Part shown: in pieces, positions 25,301 through 37,096 of the stretch | Position numbering within the stretch: position 1 is the stretch's first letter | How the letters are laid out: the number at the start of each line of letters is the position of its first letter | Assembly (NCBI RefSeq): GCF_003576645.1 | Contig: NC_044919.1 | Span: 12,834,759-12,898,758, forward strand | Reading direction: 5' to 3' | DNA from: Ipomoea triloba | Lineage: Eukaryota; Streptophyta; Magnoliopsida; Solanales; Convolvulaceae | Length of the DNA stretch: 64,000 nt | Notes under the pieces: generated by a model | Database searches by the model: none | What the model saw: only the letters and a program-made list of their open reading frames with translations | What the model was told of the DNA's origin: nothing | Made by a program: the position numbers and the translations under genes

Positions 25301-25751
25301 GCTAGTTACATAATGTCTTCAATGCACAGCTATAATATATTTATATAAATATATAAACAAGCACATATACACAAACATATATACACAATATATAGATGCA
25401 AAGTAAATGGAGAAACAATTTTTTCCACCCGGGTGAATAGGCAGGTAAAAGGAAGGTGAAGAGAAAAGAATTGTAAAATAATTCTTAGGTCATTTAAGCC
25501 AATCAACAATTAGCTTGAAGGTGACTATGGATTAAGAATATAATTCATAATTGTAAGCTTTGCCAAAAAGAACCAATGTAATATTTTACAACATGCATGG
25601 AACATAGTAGATCCAGGTCACATATAGAAAATTAGAAACTCGTTTTCTCACCTGAGATGTAAACTACAAAAAGTTTCTTCTGCTGTTTGGCTTCAGTAAT
25701 TGCTTCACCAATAGACCCCTTGAATGCAAGAGATGACAGAGACTGCTCCAT
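19328..25751 (-). CDS. PUX11: UBX-domain protein (PUX11-like)
   Basis: Nine coding exons, all GT-AG: 25751-25652, 24715-24663, 24585-24504, 23165-23100, 22952-22885, 21882-21595, 21480-21012, 20640-20383 and 19575-19328. They join in frame to 543 aa. Residues 1-123 form a thioredoxin-like/UAS-type head (MEQSLSSLAF..., VVYISG, YCILLHI, YPQKAAPC, LEKAWLSLHIQ). Residues 124-315 are low-complexity and acidic. The UBX domain is about 318-400 (VHLNIKLPDGSSLQ, YDLAVPYPRKVF, LNLFNRQALIVV), with YPR in the loop that binds the N-domain of CDC48/p97. The tail holds NPFSYLGGG and GSNIHTLKH. The product is expected to be an adaptor recruiting CDC48/p97 in ubiquitin-dependent protein turnover. The start follows directly on a TTTAG acceptor, and a leader exon ending at 26963 is likely. 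Exon 6 carries a tandem 60-bp duplication. The symbol is by similarity to Arabidopsis PUX11. Confidence 0.92.
19785..20000 (-). mobile_element. tRNA-derived SINE in intron 8 of the UBX gene
   Basis: In reverse complement it starts with a tRNA-like head (box A-like 'agctggctaaggat', box B-like 'gtcacgagtttgaattct'). It continues with 'ttggtttgagccggtcagc' and ends in a T/A-rich tail near 19785. A partial relative lies at 8681-8800. Ends are approximate. Confidence 0.55.
21595..21725 (-). repeat. 60-bp coding tandem repeat in the UBX gene
   Basis: Two complete and one partial unit encode MDSQTKVKEAESLEARPS in a row. The first and second units differ by only a base or two, so the duplication is recent. 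The phase is preserved (60 bp = 20 codons). The repeat ends exactly at the exon 6 donor (VK|gtagag), so part of the last unit runs into the intron. Confidence 0.85.
24020..24441. mobile_element. MITE in intron 2/3 region of the UBX gene
   Basis: Lies downstream of exon 3. Ends GAAAAAGCACTTTAGTCC and, in reverse complement, AAAAAGTACTTTTGGC, with matching inner segments ('taaatacagtccctcaattat' against 'aaatctagtccctttgtataatt'). No clean target duplication was found. It contains a direct 63-bp duplication (24250-24386). Confidence 0.6.
24250..24386. repeat. 63-bp tandem duplication inside a MITE
   Basis: The unit beginning 'agaggggatcaaattaacc' and ending 'ccatgatacaatt' occurs twice in a row and looks identical. 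Confidence 0.9.
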
Positions 25752-27100
25752 CTAAATCAGGTATGTAACAACAATACCTCTAATTGTAGTCAACAGCCCT
25801 ACACCAGTTGATAAAATATTGAATTCAATACAACAAACAACTTCTATGCAAATTAGCAATATGAATTGCAAGACAAACTTAGCAATTCAGAAACATCAAG
25901 GAACATGTTAACACATAACTCCAGAAAAATCTAATACAAGTTCCACGAAACACTAATGACACACACACATACAGATGCCTACGAGTTGTTCCAGAGTCCA
26001 GACTACAATTTTAGAACTTGGAATCAAGTTTAACTCAATTCACCTATGTTACACAATTCTTTTTACACATCTCATACTACTAAACTGTAGAATCCTCCTT
26101 TATCCATGGATATGACCTGCTTTTATAAAGGCAAGAATAGATGCCTGAGTAGAACACATTGCATGGCAACTAGAATTGCTTATGAGATGAATAAGCATGA
26201 TTCAGAAATCATATGAAGATAGAAAATACAAAACTTGAAAAAGAAAGATGGTAAGATATATTTAGTTATTTACACAATATTTCTTAACATGAGTAGAAAG
26301 TTACAGTACTTTGCACCCCATAAACCAGTCATCATAGAAAAAGAAAATACAATAGAAATCTTAGCACAACCAGACTCTCCAAAAATAGAGCATTTGGAGC
26401 AAACAGCATATTCTATGAGCTCTTTTTCCAAAAAGAGACTATGGTACTTGAGTGAACTCTTAAAACAAATCTATGAATAAATGATGAAACTTAAAAGAGA
26501 GATCCCCAAGGCAAGGTGAAATTTAGATTAAATCAAATCCTAGGATTGAAGATAAATAAATTAACTCACCCAAACTCATATACAAGACAGCACTCTGCTC
26601 AATTCAAAACATGTGTGAATCAAACAAAATATTTACCAAAATCTAAACCGCAGCAACTCCAAAAATCGATCAAATTCATTATTCACTAAATTATCCAAGT
26701 TCATCCAGGCACACGAAATAACACAATCTACCTTAAACCCTACACCCGCAGTGGTAATCAACGGCACATAATTCTAATTAATAAAAGAAACATAACAAAA
26801 TCCAAAAGATACAGTTTTTATTTTTATTTTTTTCAAGTTATACAGAGATTCATACTATGGATGATAGACGACTGAGATCAAACCAAATTCCAGACATCAA
26901 TTACTAGAACAATCATACATGTGGCGAATGATATCAATCTAGTATAGTACAAGAAGACTCACCTCTTTACCTATTCCTCCTCCTCCTCCTCGTAGTGGGT
27001 TTCCGTCTCTGATGTCTCTCAGCTCCCTTCCCAGTTCGAGACGACACCTATTCGTTTTCCCCCTTTTCCTCCCTAGGCGGTTTTGGCCTGTGCTAAGATT
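25752..27100 (-). promoter_or_regulatory. 5' leader intron, leader exon and promoter side of the UBX gene
   Basis: A donor GAG|GTGAGT (exon end at 26963) and the acceptor TTTAG immediately before the ATG (25752) would define a 1.2-kb leader intron. The presumed leader exon (about 26963-27060) is GA-rich on the coding strand (GAGGAGGAGGAGGAATAGG), typical of plant 5' untranslated regions. The transcription start is not determinable by eye. Confidence 0.5.
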
Positions 27101-27235
27101 TTATCAAATGAAATACTCCAGACTGGTCTATTCAAACAACTAATTAACTAGCTATAAATTGTTAATTAATTACTCCGTACTTCGTTTGAGGCAAATTATG
27201 CTGTTTACAAATTAAAAACTTTACGTTCAGCAACC

Positions 27236-27345
27236 CTTCCCTTTATACGGCCTTTCCTTTATACGGGAGGTGGTAGGTTTGAGCCTCAGTGGAGGCAATA
27301 CTAATCCTTGTGCTTCAATAGGTGTTCATAAATTAGAACTTAGAT
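27236..27345 (+). mobile_element. SINE fragment
   Basis: Contains 'cccttccctttatacgg', 'gggaggtggtaggtttgagc' and 'gtggaggcaatac', then 'cttgtgcttcaatagg', in the same order as the complete SINE at 46624-46779. A short internal duplication of 'cctttatacgg' is present and the head and tail are missing. Confidence 0.6.
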
Positions 27346-28313
27346 GTTCACAATTTTAAATCTAAATATACAAAATTACATTACTCAGTATTTATAATTC
27401 TTGAACTTTATATTTACAATTTTGTTATATAAATCCAAAAATTGTATTATACTATTGAATATATAGTTATGAAATTGTGAATATAGAGTTCAAAAATTAT
27501 GAACATAAAGTTAAAAAACTGTGAACATATAATTCTAAAATTATAAGTATAGAGTACTAAAATTGTGAACATAGACTCAAGTCCACCTTGCAATGTGGAC
27601 CCCGGTCCATGACATAACAACCGTACTTTTAACTACAAGTTAATCAAACGCATAATAGCTCACTATGAAGCCATGTTGCAAAAATCTGCACCTAGGCCGC
27701 CTAGGTACACCTAGGCGCAAGGCGCTTTTAGACCGAGGCAAATTGTTCCCTGGGCGCTCCTACTACTCCGTACTTTACTAACTTCAGTTAATATCGGCTA
27801 TGGTAATGTTTTCACAATTTGTCTACCTGTTAAACATTTATGTATCTAACTTGTGTTAGTAGATTATGTATTTAACTTGTGCTATTTAAACAAGATGAAC
27901 ATTAGGAAGTAGGAACTGTAAGGAATTGGATTCGTGAAGTTGAGAACTTGAGATTTCTATTTTGTACAGTAAAAGTTTATATTAGACAATGTATTTTATT
28001 ATTTATAGATTTCTCAAATGTCTTATATTTTTGTAATTTAATTGCCTTTAAGAATTAAATGTTTGAGTTGTAATAAAAGGCCAAAATTCAGAGAACAAAA
28101 GGCCATCACAAAACATAAATTGCTGTTGTGTTCGGTTCAAATGTGGATTAAATACACACTACTTGTTACACAGACAAATCCCACCTCTCAGTTTTTCTTT
28201 GGTTCTTTATCACTGTCTCTCCCCACCATATCCTTCGGGTCATCTACGGCCTATCTCTTTGCTCAAACCATTTGTGATCCTCACCAGTCCCGGCTCGCTT
28301 AACCATCCACGAA
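27346..28313. other. Intergenic repeat-like DNA
   Basis: 27350-27580 holds irregular repeats of 'gaacatagagt...aaaattgtgaacata'. 27672-27765 resembles one end of the GCCTAGGCG-rich hAT MITE family (tgttgcaaaaatctgcacctagg). The remainder has no recognisable gene. Confidence 0.4.
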
Positions 28314-28508
28314 ATGAAGCTGACACTCCTCACCAAACACCGTCTTTTCCATCTTGCAGCGGCGCAATTCAATTTGCAAAGCAGACTTCTCGGCCAACAT
28401 ATTTCAACAAAATTATCCAACTATTCTTCCAATGCATGTAGTACTACCAAAATCTTCATACCTAAGTTTACCAGTTCAGACACCGATCGTGCACTGCACG
28501 TACATTAA
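28314..28508 (+). CDS. Small ORF with transit-peptide-like sequence, uncharacterised
   Basis: An ATG-led frame of 64 codons. The peptide is rich in Leu, Arg, Ser and Thr and lacks acidic residues in its first 50 positions (MKLTLLTKHRLFHLAAAQ...), like a mitochondrial or plastid targeting sequence. It is preceded by C/T-rich, leader-like DNA (28180-28313). It converges on the NTH1-like gene, whose stop codon is at 28641. It may be the first exon left from a broken gene, a short expressed peptide or chance. No family was recognised. Confidence 0.25.
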   Translation: MKLTLLTKHRLFHLAAAQFNLQSRLLGQHISTKLSNYSSNACSTTKIFIPKFTSSDTDRALHVH

Positions 28509-28640
28509 GCGTTTTTCAGACCTAAAATAGTGGACCTAATTATCCTGCATCATCTATTTGTCTAAAATACATGTGAGATAGCACGAGGAAGCCAGAAAAA
28601 ACCTACATGCCTCCCAGACCTTACCACGTCTTATGACCTG

Positions 28641-31600
28641 TTACTTCTTCTTCCTGGAAGAAGGAGAAGGGCTTGATGCCTCTTTAAACGCAGATGGACA
28701 CAAGTCCCTTACCGTGCAGATTCCACAGCGAGGCCTCAAAGGTGTACAAACAGTCTGTCCAAATCCCACCTGTCATGCGGAGCAAGATGTATATACCAAA
28801 ACTTAAGGCCTCAGATGCTATTTTCACCATATAAGGCAAAGGGGATGGAAATAATGATAATCTAAATCAATATTTGAAATTTTACAACTAATGCACGTGC
28901 AACTGAAAAAAGTGAAATGCAATTGATTTTTTTTATAACATATAATGTGATTGGCCTGTGCTTCGACAGGCTGGCAATGATATACGGTAGCTAGTGTTGG
29001 GAAATGAAAAAGCAATTCAGCCATTCAAAGGTGAAATTCAAAACACGGGCAGTGTGGATATTGGTTTTGTAAGCATATATGCAATAGCTTTTAGTACAGA
29101 AGTTCTAGTTGAAAGTCAAAGGCTCAATACCAAAAATTGTTGTAAAAATCGGTCTAGGGGCGCCTAGGCCGAGGGGATTTTACCCTTAGGCATACATTAG
29201 TCGGCCGGCCGACTAGGTGGCCTAGGCGCCGGAGTCAACCAAACTCGGTTCTCGAGTCGGCCAACTCAGCTCCCGAGTCGGCCAACTCGACCAAGTGTTT
29301 TTTTGGTGTGCAATGTGTACACTGTTGTGCTTTTCTTATTATTATTAGTTTATTACTCACCCCGCCTAGGCGCTAGGCGCCCCCGGGCGCCTGACTAGCG
29401 CCTTCTACAACATTGATACCAAAGCTAGTCCATAGAGATTCCAAACAATTTGTGCTAGATTAGGTGGGTATTATTTGAAAAGAAACAAATAAAGGAGCAC
29501 ATCCATAGATACAAAATTCAGCATAAGCACATATACATACCAAAAGAGGATTGATTGGTACCCATTCTTCCTTTGGAAGCCATAGTTGCAGGGACTCTCT
29601 AGTCTCTTCAGGAGTTCTAGTTTTCTGAAAGGGCAATAGAAGTAAAAACCTTATCACTATTTAAATATCTTTTGTTTCAATTGTTTTATCATTCCTCCTA
29701 TTCTTCATATGGTTTAGTTATTGTAATTTTATACCACCTTTCAAATCGCATCAACCTTATCAACTAAACCACTGATAACTGGCACATGAACACTCATCAT
29801 TATCTCTCTTTATTTTCTTTTCTTTTCTTTATCACATGTGACCATATTCACATCAGATGAGCTTACATTGTCACAGAGAATTAATGAGCAACACAAAAAA
29901 CAAAAAAAAAAAAAGTTGGTTTCAATAACATTTCTCACATTGAGAGTACGATTGAACTAAGCAAGATAAAATTAACACGTCAAATTTCTTATAATTGCCT
30001 AGAGAAAGAAAAATGTATGGAAACTTTGAATTTCAAATAATATACATATATAGAACATTTATCTGTGTAAAAACAAGTTCGAGGGTAAATTTCACTTTTT
30101 CAGAATATTTCAACTAAAGATAATTTCTGAAACAGAACAAGGCAAATTTAAAATGTTACCTGTTTCGTCCCTGTACGTGACACCCATCCCAGGCGATTAC
30201 ATATACGGTGCACATGAGTATCTACGCATATCCCTTGGACATTATTCCATCCAACATTCATAACCTGAAAGTACCAACCTTATATAATTTAGAAACACAT
30301 AATGTGATCAGAAATAAAAAGAGATAAATCCCTTACAAGATGAGCCATCTTAGGCCCAATCCCTGGCAGTAGAAGCAACTCGTCCAATGTAGTAGGGATG
30401 TCCCCATCATACTTTGTGAGGCAAATTTTAGCAATTTTCTTCATGTTTCTAGCCTTTCTCGTGTAAAAACCAACCTAGTCAGAAAAGAAGTTGCATAAAA
30501 CATTGCTTAAAAATCATGTTAAGGAAAGATAGCAACATGTAGACCACATGTAGGGATGGCAATGGGTGGGTCGGGGATGGCTCCATCCACCACCCGACCT
30601 ACCTTATATTTTCTCCACCCACCCCACCCCCATCCCATATCAGGTGGACTTTTTCAAAATCCACCCCCATCCCACCGGGTGCAGGTGCCCACTATGGGTA
30701 CCCACCACTTATTATTTTATTAAAAAAATTAAAATAATATTTAAATTACTCACACATAATAAAATAAAATTCACTAGTTATATTAAAACACAAAATAATA
30801 AAAATATTCAAATATAATAACTAAATTGTTACTTTTTTAAAATAAACATATTAGTTTAGAAGTAAAAATAGTTAAAAGTTAGCAAAAGTTTTAGAAACTT
30901 TTATAATTAACTACAAACTAGTACTTATTTTACTATTAATTTTATAGGTGGTGGGTCGGGTGTGGTCCACATGGCAGTGCTAAAAGTATTTTCTTTGACT
31001 TCTTATCGATTCTTGAATTATCACCTATTCAGATCAGAACAACTAGCTAAGAATGCAAAACTGCACACCAACTGACCACTGAGTGCTTACAGGGTATATC
31101 AGGCTTTTGATGGTGGCTTCATCAGCTTTGTCGATTGCATCTGCAGTAAGTAAATCATTTTGAAGGAGACGCTGAACAGCTCCTGCAAGAACAGCAATCC
31201 TCAGATACATCTTAAGTGAGAACACCGTTTTAATAATTACATGCTTTAACATTAGGTTTCATAAGTTTATCTAAAACAAATATTACAGGAAGGTACAAAA
31301 TGCTAAAATGCTACAAAACACTTTCAGAAGATGGTTTTGGCAGTTCAAGCTCCAAAAGTGCACTTAGTTGCTTCTATGCAGTGTTGATTTATTAATCTGT
31401 AGTACTTGGCAATGCATTCAGTACATAGGTGCACTTAGTTTCTTTAACATGATTTGTTTACTGAAAGAAGAAAAACTGACAGTGAGAATGAATTTTCCCA
31501 CCAATCCAGCATAAACAATAACCACTAAGAAACCGGAAAGCAGTCTCACAAAGTGTTCCCAATAAGAAAAATGCGTATAAAATTCTCCCATTCCAAATTA

Positions 31601-34600
31601 ATGTGAATCAGTTTCAACAGACAGAATTTAAGAACTCGGAAGTTGATCACAGAATATTTAAAAAGCCCCTATAGCTGCCCTCTCCATATCATAAAAACTT
31701 TGAGATTTTGATTGGAAGTTTGATTTTGTCATTTGGTGTCATGAAAATTTTGTACAACTGAAGATGGTAGGAAAGTTGGGGAAAGAAGTTGCCAAGAAAC
31801 TGGCGTGTCAACGATTTAGGATGTCCCAAAGGGGAAGCATTGAACATAGAAATGGATGAGAATTAATATCAGGCATGATGTAACTTAGAGTCTCGAACAT
31901 TCTTGTAAAGAGGGCAGTACAAATGGTTAATATACAAGTAAATAAAGGCATTCAAGAAAACAAGAAATGGTAAATTTTGAGCTTGCCATGTGTAACATTG
32001 TCTTTGGTTTGGCTGGACAAGAGTGAAGATACGAGGACAGCAAATCTTCTTTCCTGAAAAAAGGCAGGCAACATCAACCCTCCAGCACTATCCATAACCA
32101 AAATACTTTATTTGGAATAAATTCATGATTTGCAATGATGGACAATTTCTTGAGTCACAAACATAAAATCATATTGAGTAGTTCTTTTGAAGAAGGTTTA
32201 TTACCCTGGGAGGAAGAGAACTCCCAGCTTTCTCACACCCCATGGAGTCCACGGGAGCATCTTCAGAAGACCTCATTTTGTGGATTCCTTCAAGGACCTT
32301 TTCCCAGTTGGGAGGTGGTTGTCCTGTATCAAATAGACAGAAATTTCAAGCATCTTCAGTTCTAATGGAATCTATTAAGATATTATGGAGCAATCACACC
32401 TTACTGAAAGATATAAATTCCACAAGAATAATGGTATAATCCCTTACACTTGTTGCATAGGGGGATAGATGGCTAGTTATCAAAACCGAAAAAATAAAGT
32501 GTGAAACTGTGATTAACATGAAAAAGTACAGAGTAATAACAATTTTTAGTATCGTTCTCATTATTAAATCATTGGAAATCATTATGACTGACTTCCCATT
32601 TCTATCTTTTCATGTCCTTCTAGATATTGTAAGTTTAAATTAAGATATTATGGGGCAATCAGACCTTACTGGAAGATATAAATTCCACAAGAATAATGGT
32701 ATCATCCCTTACACTTGTAGTAAAAGGGGATAGATAGCCAGTTATCAAAACCGAATAATTAAGGAGAATACCCAAGAAGTCACTAGGGTTGATGTTGCCT
32801 GCCTTTAGATATTATTAGTTTAAATTATAGAAATTACAAGGAGGCTAAAAGATGCACCATAAGTTAATCAACAATAATTAAGGAGAATACCCAAAAGTCA
32901 CTAGGAATTACTGCTAAAAGAGCTAGGGTACCATATATCAACAGATATTGCAATTCCCCTAGTGCATTAGGATTGTAGGATGTGTTCCATTTCAACTAAA
33001 AGCTTAAGCTGATAGTTGGACTACACATTTATGCTCAACAGGCTCCCTTATGGCCTCGTGTGTGGGCCGATTACTTTTTGATGGGCTTCAAGCAACACGT
33101 GGATACTAATCTCTTTTTACCAGGTGGCACAAAGATTTGAAACCATGATCTTTGGCATGGGGCTGGCTCTAATAATCGGAAAGCACATTTATGTTTATAT
33201 ATTATATGCTCAACAATTAGAAAGGATACCCTCTCACTCTACTATTCTAGGATGCAAACAGACACACACAGAGGGAGGGAAGGATATCTTAACAATCTTT
33301 GCCAATGATTCTAGAAGAGAGGGAGGAATTCAAAACCAAGGAACAATGCATTATTTCATTTTTATCAATCAATGGTCAAATAATTTGGAAGCTGCTTTTC
33401 TTGAATCTTTGAAGAAATACATGGATATCAAGCCATTTTCATTGTTTGGTTCATAAAACAGTCAAATTCAAACTTCATGCTGTTCAAAATCATTAAAAAT
33501 TGAAGAAACAATATACTAAGACCTGTTTTTTGGCTTAAGGATAGAACTTCCTTCCCAATCATGCCTTCACTTGAGACAGGTTCTGCACAAAGAATGATAT
33601 CCAAATTAATCAAACCAAAAAGCATAAAATTTCAGTAAATTCAAAACAACTCAAGTAACAGGTCACAGTCTAGCAGCAATAAATCAATCACATTCAGTAT
33701 TCTGCATAATATTTAGGGTGTGTTTGGTTGGGGGGTTTAGGCATAAGGTATGGGTATCAAAGTGATTGTTAGTGTTTGGTTGATAGGTTTTGTGAATGCT
33801 ACTATGGGTTTGGAATACCCCATTAATGGCAAAACCCATACCCTTATTAAATAAGGGTTTCATCTTCCTTTATCATTTCTTCCCCAACTATTAATAATCA
33901 TTCCCATTCCACCCAACTACCAAACATGCTAAATACTTTCACCAAAACCCATTACCCTTACCAAGTATTTGATACCCATTCCGATTCCGATTCCCATGTG
34001 CGAACCAAACGCACCCTTAGTTTTACAAGTTACTACCAAGATATTAGCCTATGTTATATTAAATTTAACTAAGGTCTACAGCATCTTGGACTATGCAAAA
34101 ACTTAGAAGAAATCTAGTTATTATTTCATGCTCTCAATCCCATACTAATACATCCCTTCAACTAAATACAGCCTTAGGACTCAGGAGGAAAGCCAATAGG
34201 CTCCATTCAAAAGTATCACCAGTTTTTCAATATTCCAACATTTGCATTAATAAGATTCTTTACTGATGGCTTTTTAAATGTAATTGATTACAAAGAGAAA
34301 GGGTATTTAACAAAAATTTCAATTGGCACACATTAGTAGTAGTTGGGGTCAGGTTAGCTGGGACAAGATAAGGTGTGAGGCAGGTATTCTGATAAATAAT
34401 ACCCTTTTATGTGTTATGTGCCAACTAATAAGTAGCTTCTTTTAAAATAGAGTTCTATCCTTGCCAACAATGTTTTAAAAGGCTAAGGCATGCCTTGAGG
34501 CTTTTTATATTTTGAGGCGAGGCGTAAGCCTCAAGGCGTATTGAGGCGTAAGCCTCAAATATATATAAGTATATATATATTACGCCTCAAATATATATAT

Positions 34601-37096
34601 GTATATATATAATAGGAGAATAGTTATAGTTTGTAGCTTGATTAACCTACAAATGAAAGCCACTAATATAGGTTAGGTGTCACACACCCACACTCTATAT
34701 GAAACAAGCAGGCAGTACACCCATATTATTTATATATATACACACACAAAGGACGTTGGAGGTCGCCGGAAACTGTAGGTCGCTGTCGCAAGAGTTGAGT
34801 CTCGTCCCACGTCGCAAGTCAAAGTGTGACTCGCCTCAAAAAGCCTTGAGGCGCATATGAGGCGTATACGCCTCATACGGCTGAGGCGTAAGCCTCTAAT
34901 TCAGCCAATGAGGCATAAGCCTCAGGGCATACCTGCTAAGCCTCACTTTGAGGCGGGCCTCAAAAAAGCCTTTTTAAACCTTGCTTGCCAATAATATATT
35001 TAGGATAACTAATTAGGTTTTTAGTAAAAAGTAATCTACTTGTTTGGTAGAAAACTTGGAATTGGAATCACAATAAATAAATAAATAAAAATTCTTTTTG
35101 TCAATAAAGGCACACAACCAAATCATTGTCTGTAGCCAAAAGCATCAAAGCTGCCACCTATGGGGTCTGGACAATGGCTTTTAGCGAAACCGTTGACCTA
35201 TATAAATAAAATTCATTATTCTTTTTCCCCCTAAGTTCTACTCCAGTGCACAAAAAGACATGGGACTAGGAACAAAATCAATCATTCCTTGATTCAAATC
35301 CCACTCCAAACTCCAAAGTGTGCAAACAAACAAGATTTTGGATTCAAATCTCATTCCAAAACACAAAACCCTTGAACCAAACACACCCTATGAACTTTAT
35401 ACTTAAATCAAATAATCAATAGAACAAAATGCATCTAAAAAGGAATGTCAAAGGCCTTAGTGCATGACATCTACAGAGGATATATCACTGCAGTCACATT
35501 TCAATATCTCTCTTTGACATTAACATCCATATTAGTTAGACAATAATAAGGCAGTTCTTGTGCTTATTCTTGGGAGTAAATATGCTGCATATGCATGCAG
35601 GTAGCTTTTTAAAAAGATTTAAAACAAAAAAGAAGCAGACAGAGTATTTCTTAAGAAAATAAAGCCCGGTCCTGAAAATTTGCCGGCTCCGGGGCAGAAA
35701 ATGAATTAGGTGGAATATGTCAATTACATTGATGTAAAGGACTTACTTGATTGAGAATTGATGGCATCCTTCCTGTAAGAAAAATCCTCGATATCAGGAA
35801 GTCCAAGAACCTGCAGCATGTAGATTGATGGATACATTTTATTTTCAATTTTTGTTCCTAAACCACAAAAAGAATGAACTGAGGTAATATGACTAATGAT
35901 TTAAGTACTTGAGGACTTAATTTCAACGGGTGATATTTTAAATTTTAATCATGCCCATAGAAGTGATTAGCATTGCGCTATTGCTTGGCAATATTAGTTA
36001 ATACATGTAAGGAAGCTCATCCATCTTATCATCATACAATTTATACACTGTATGCATAAGATGCTTAGAGAAGGACTCAGAAAGAATTTCTTGAATTAGC
36101 TCATTGTTAATGGCCTTAATTCATGGAATACTTCCATATCCAATTATCCACCTATTTAAAAAGCGTTTATTCTACTTTTGATCCCTCAACTAGTTAATTA
36201 TTGTGCATTTACATTTATGGTTCTCAACTTTGTTTATTTCCACTTCTAGTGCTCAACTTTTTCAAATGTTCCACTTTTGGTCTTTCAATTTTAAAAACAT
36301 TTTGCCTTGTTCATTAATTCAAAAGTCGAGATGGTTTTTTATTTTTATTTTTTTTGTCATCACAACCAATCCAAAAAAGCTGAGCTAGACTACAAATTCC
36401 AAATATTTCTTCCTCAAATGCACTCAATCCTTCACATTTGACCAATACCAAGTCTACATCCCAAACAAATTATACTCCATCTAGTGTTTTATAGCTAGTT
36501 TCCCTCTTAATATTGGAAGTTTCCATCAACGAATTTTGAGAAAAATTCTCCAGTAGCCAAGCTGTGTTAGTTCTTCCTAACATAATGTCCATTTGAATTA
36601 TGTGGTAGAAGTGTGTAAGCATTTCAATATGTTAAGTCTTCAAACCGCACATAGCCAATAAACACTCATAGGATAAATAGGGCCTTATTAAAACACTGAT
36701 CACTAAAACCATAAAACTCGAAACTATCCAAACAAGGCAACAATCACAAACATGATAGTTAAGAAATGCGAGACATACATTTTTATTTGGAGATTCTTTC
36801 TCGACCTCTTTGGCAACAATTTCCACTGCCTTCTTCATTCTCTTTCTCCTAATAAATACGCGAGCTTCCGCCGCAGAATCCCCACTGGGATTTTCTTGAG
36901 AGCCTGAAATTGGAGTCGTAAAGATCCAAACTTTACGATAGTGGGTAACCAAAAGTGGGGAAAACTGACCTGGGTTAGGGTTGGAAGGCGGAGTTCGCCT
37001 AGGAGTTGTGGACATTTTGCTACAGAAGACGATTCGCGCGGGAACACAGGGCGCAACAAGTGGAGACCACGTCCACTTGAGAAGAGGGAGAGACAT
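28641..37096 (-). CDS. NTH1: Endonuclease III homologue (DNA glycosylase/AP lyase)
   Basis: Eleven exons: 37096-36970, 36903-36779, 35810-35747, 33582-33523, 32323-32205, 32053-31987, 31182-31091, 30474-30337, 30264-30160, 29624-29541 and 28769-28641, joining to 369 aa. It removes oxidised pyrimidines and cuts the abasic site in base-excision repair. Visible marks: LLSSQTKD (helix of the HhH-GPD fold); hairpin LPGIGPK with catalytic Lys260; VDTHVHR with catalytic Asp279; and the [4Fe-4S] ligands C335-X6-C342-X2-C345-X5-C351. The N-terminal ~45 residues are rich in Arg, Ser and Pro without acidic residues, consistent with organelle targeting as in Arabidopsis NTH1. Length is typical (about 380 aa). 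The start at 37096 is the first Met after the poly(A/T) tract. Intron 6 uses a GC donor. Intron 1 is only 66 nt and open in frame. Introns 3, 7 and 10 carry MITEs. Confidence 0.93.
29135..29415. mobile_element. hAT-like MITE in intron 10 of NTH1, 281 bp
   Basis: Exact 8-bp target duplication ATACCAAA (29127-29134 and 29416-29423). Ends AATTGTTGTAAAAATCGG and, in reverse complement, CAATGTTGTAGAAGGCGC. The subterminal DNA is full of GCGCCTAGGC-type motifs. Confidence 0.85.
30551..30965. mobile_element. hAT element with truncated right end, in intron 7 of NTH1
   Basis: Left end TAGGGATGGCAATGGGTGGG, an Ac/hAT-type terminus. The right end keeps the subterminal 'ggtgggtcgggtgtgg' but lacks the last ~10-15 bp. 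Flanks ACCACATG (30543-30550) and TCCACATG (30966-30973) are a one-mismatch 8-bp duplication, so the truncation probably happened before or during insertion. Confidence 0.6.
31183..31986 (-). other. GC-AG intron 6 of NTH1
   Basis: The exon 6 end reads ACACATG|GCAAGC and the next exon begins after TTGCAG. Joining there gives DNVTHGAVQRL in the frame conserved in the family. The nearest GT upstream (AAT|GTTACA) would shift the frame. GC donors are a minor but functional class. Confidence 0.8.
33716..34016. mobile_element. Tourist/Harbinger-like MITE in intron 3 of NTH1, 301 bp
   Basis: Begins GGGTGTGTTTGGTT and ends AACCAAACGCACCC, flanked by TTA (33713-33715 and 34017-34019). Near-identical in length and order to 3256-3555. 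Confidence 0.85.
34468..34983. mobile_element. hAT-like MITE in intron 3 of NTH1, 516 bp
   Basis: Exact 8-bp target duplication CTTGCCAA (34460-34467 and 34984-34991). Ends CAATGTTTTAAAAGGC and, in reverse complement, CAAGGTTTAAAAAGGC. The subterminal regions carry many 'gaggcgtaagcctca' palindromes. (TA)-rich interior. Confidence 0.85.
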
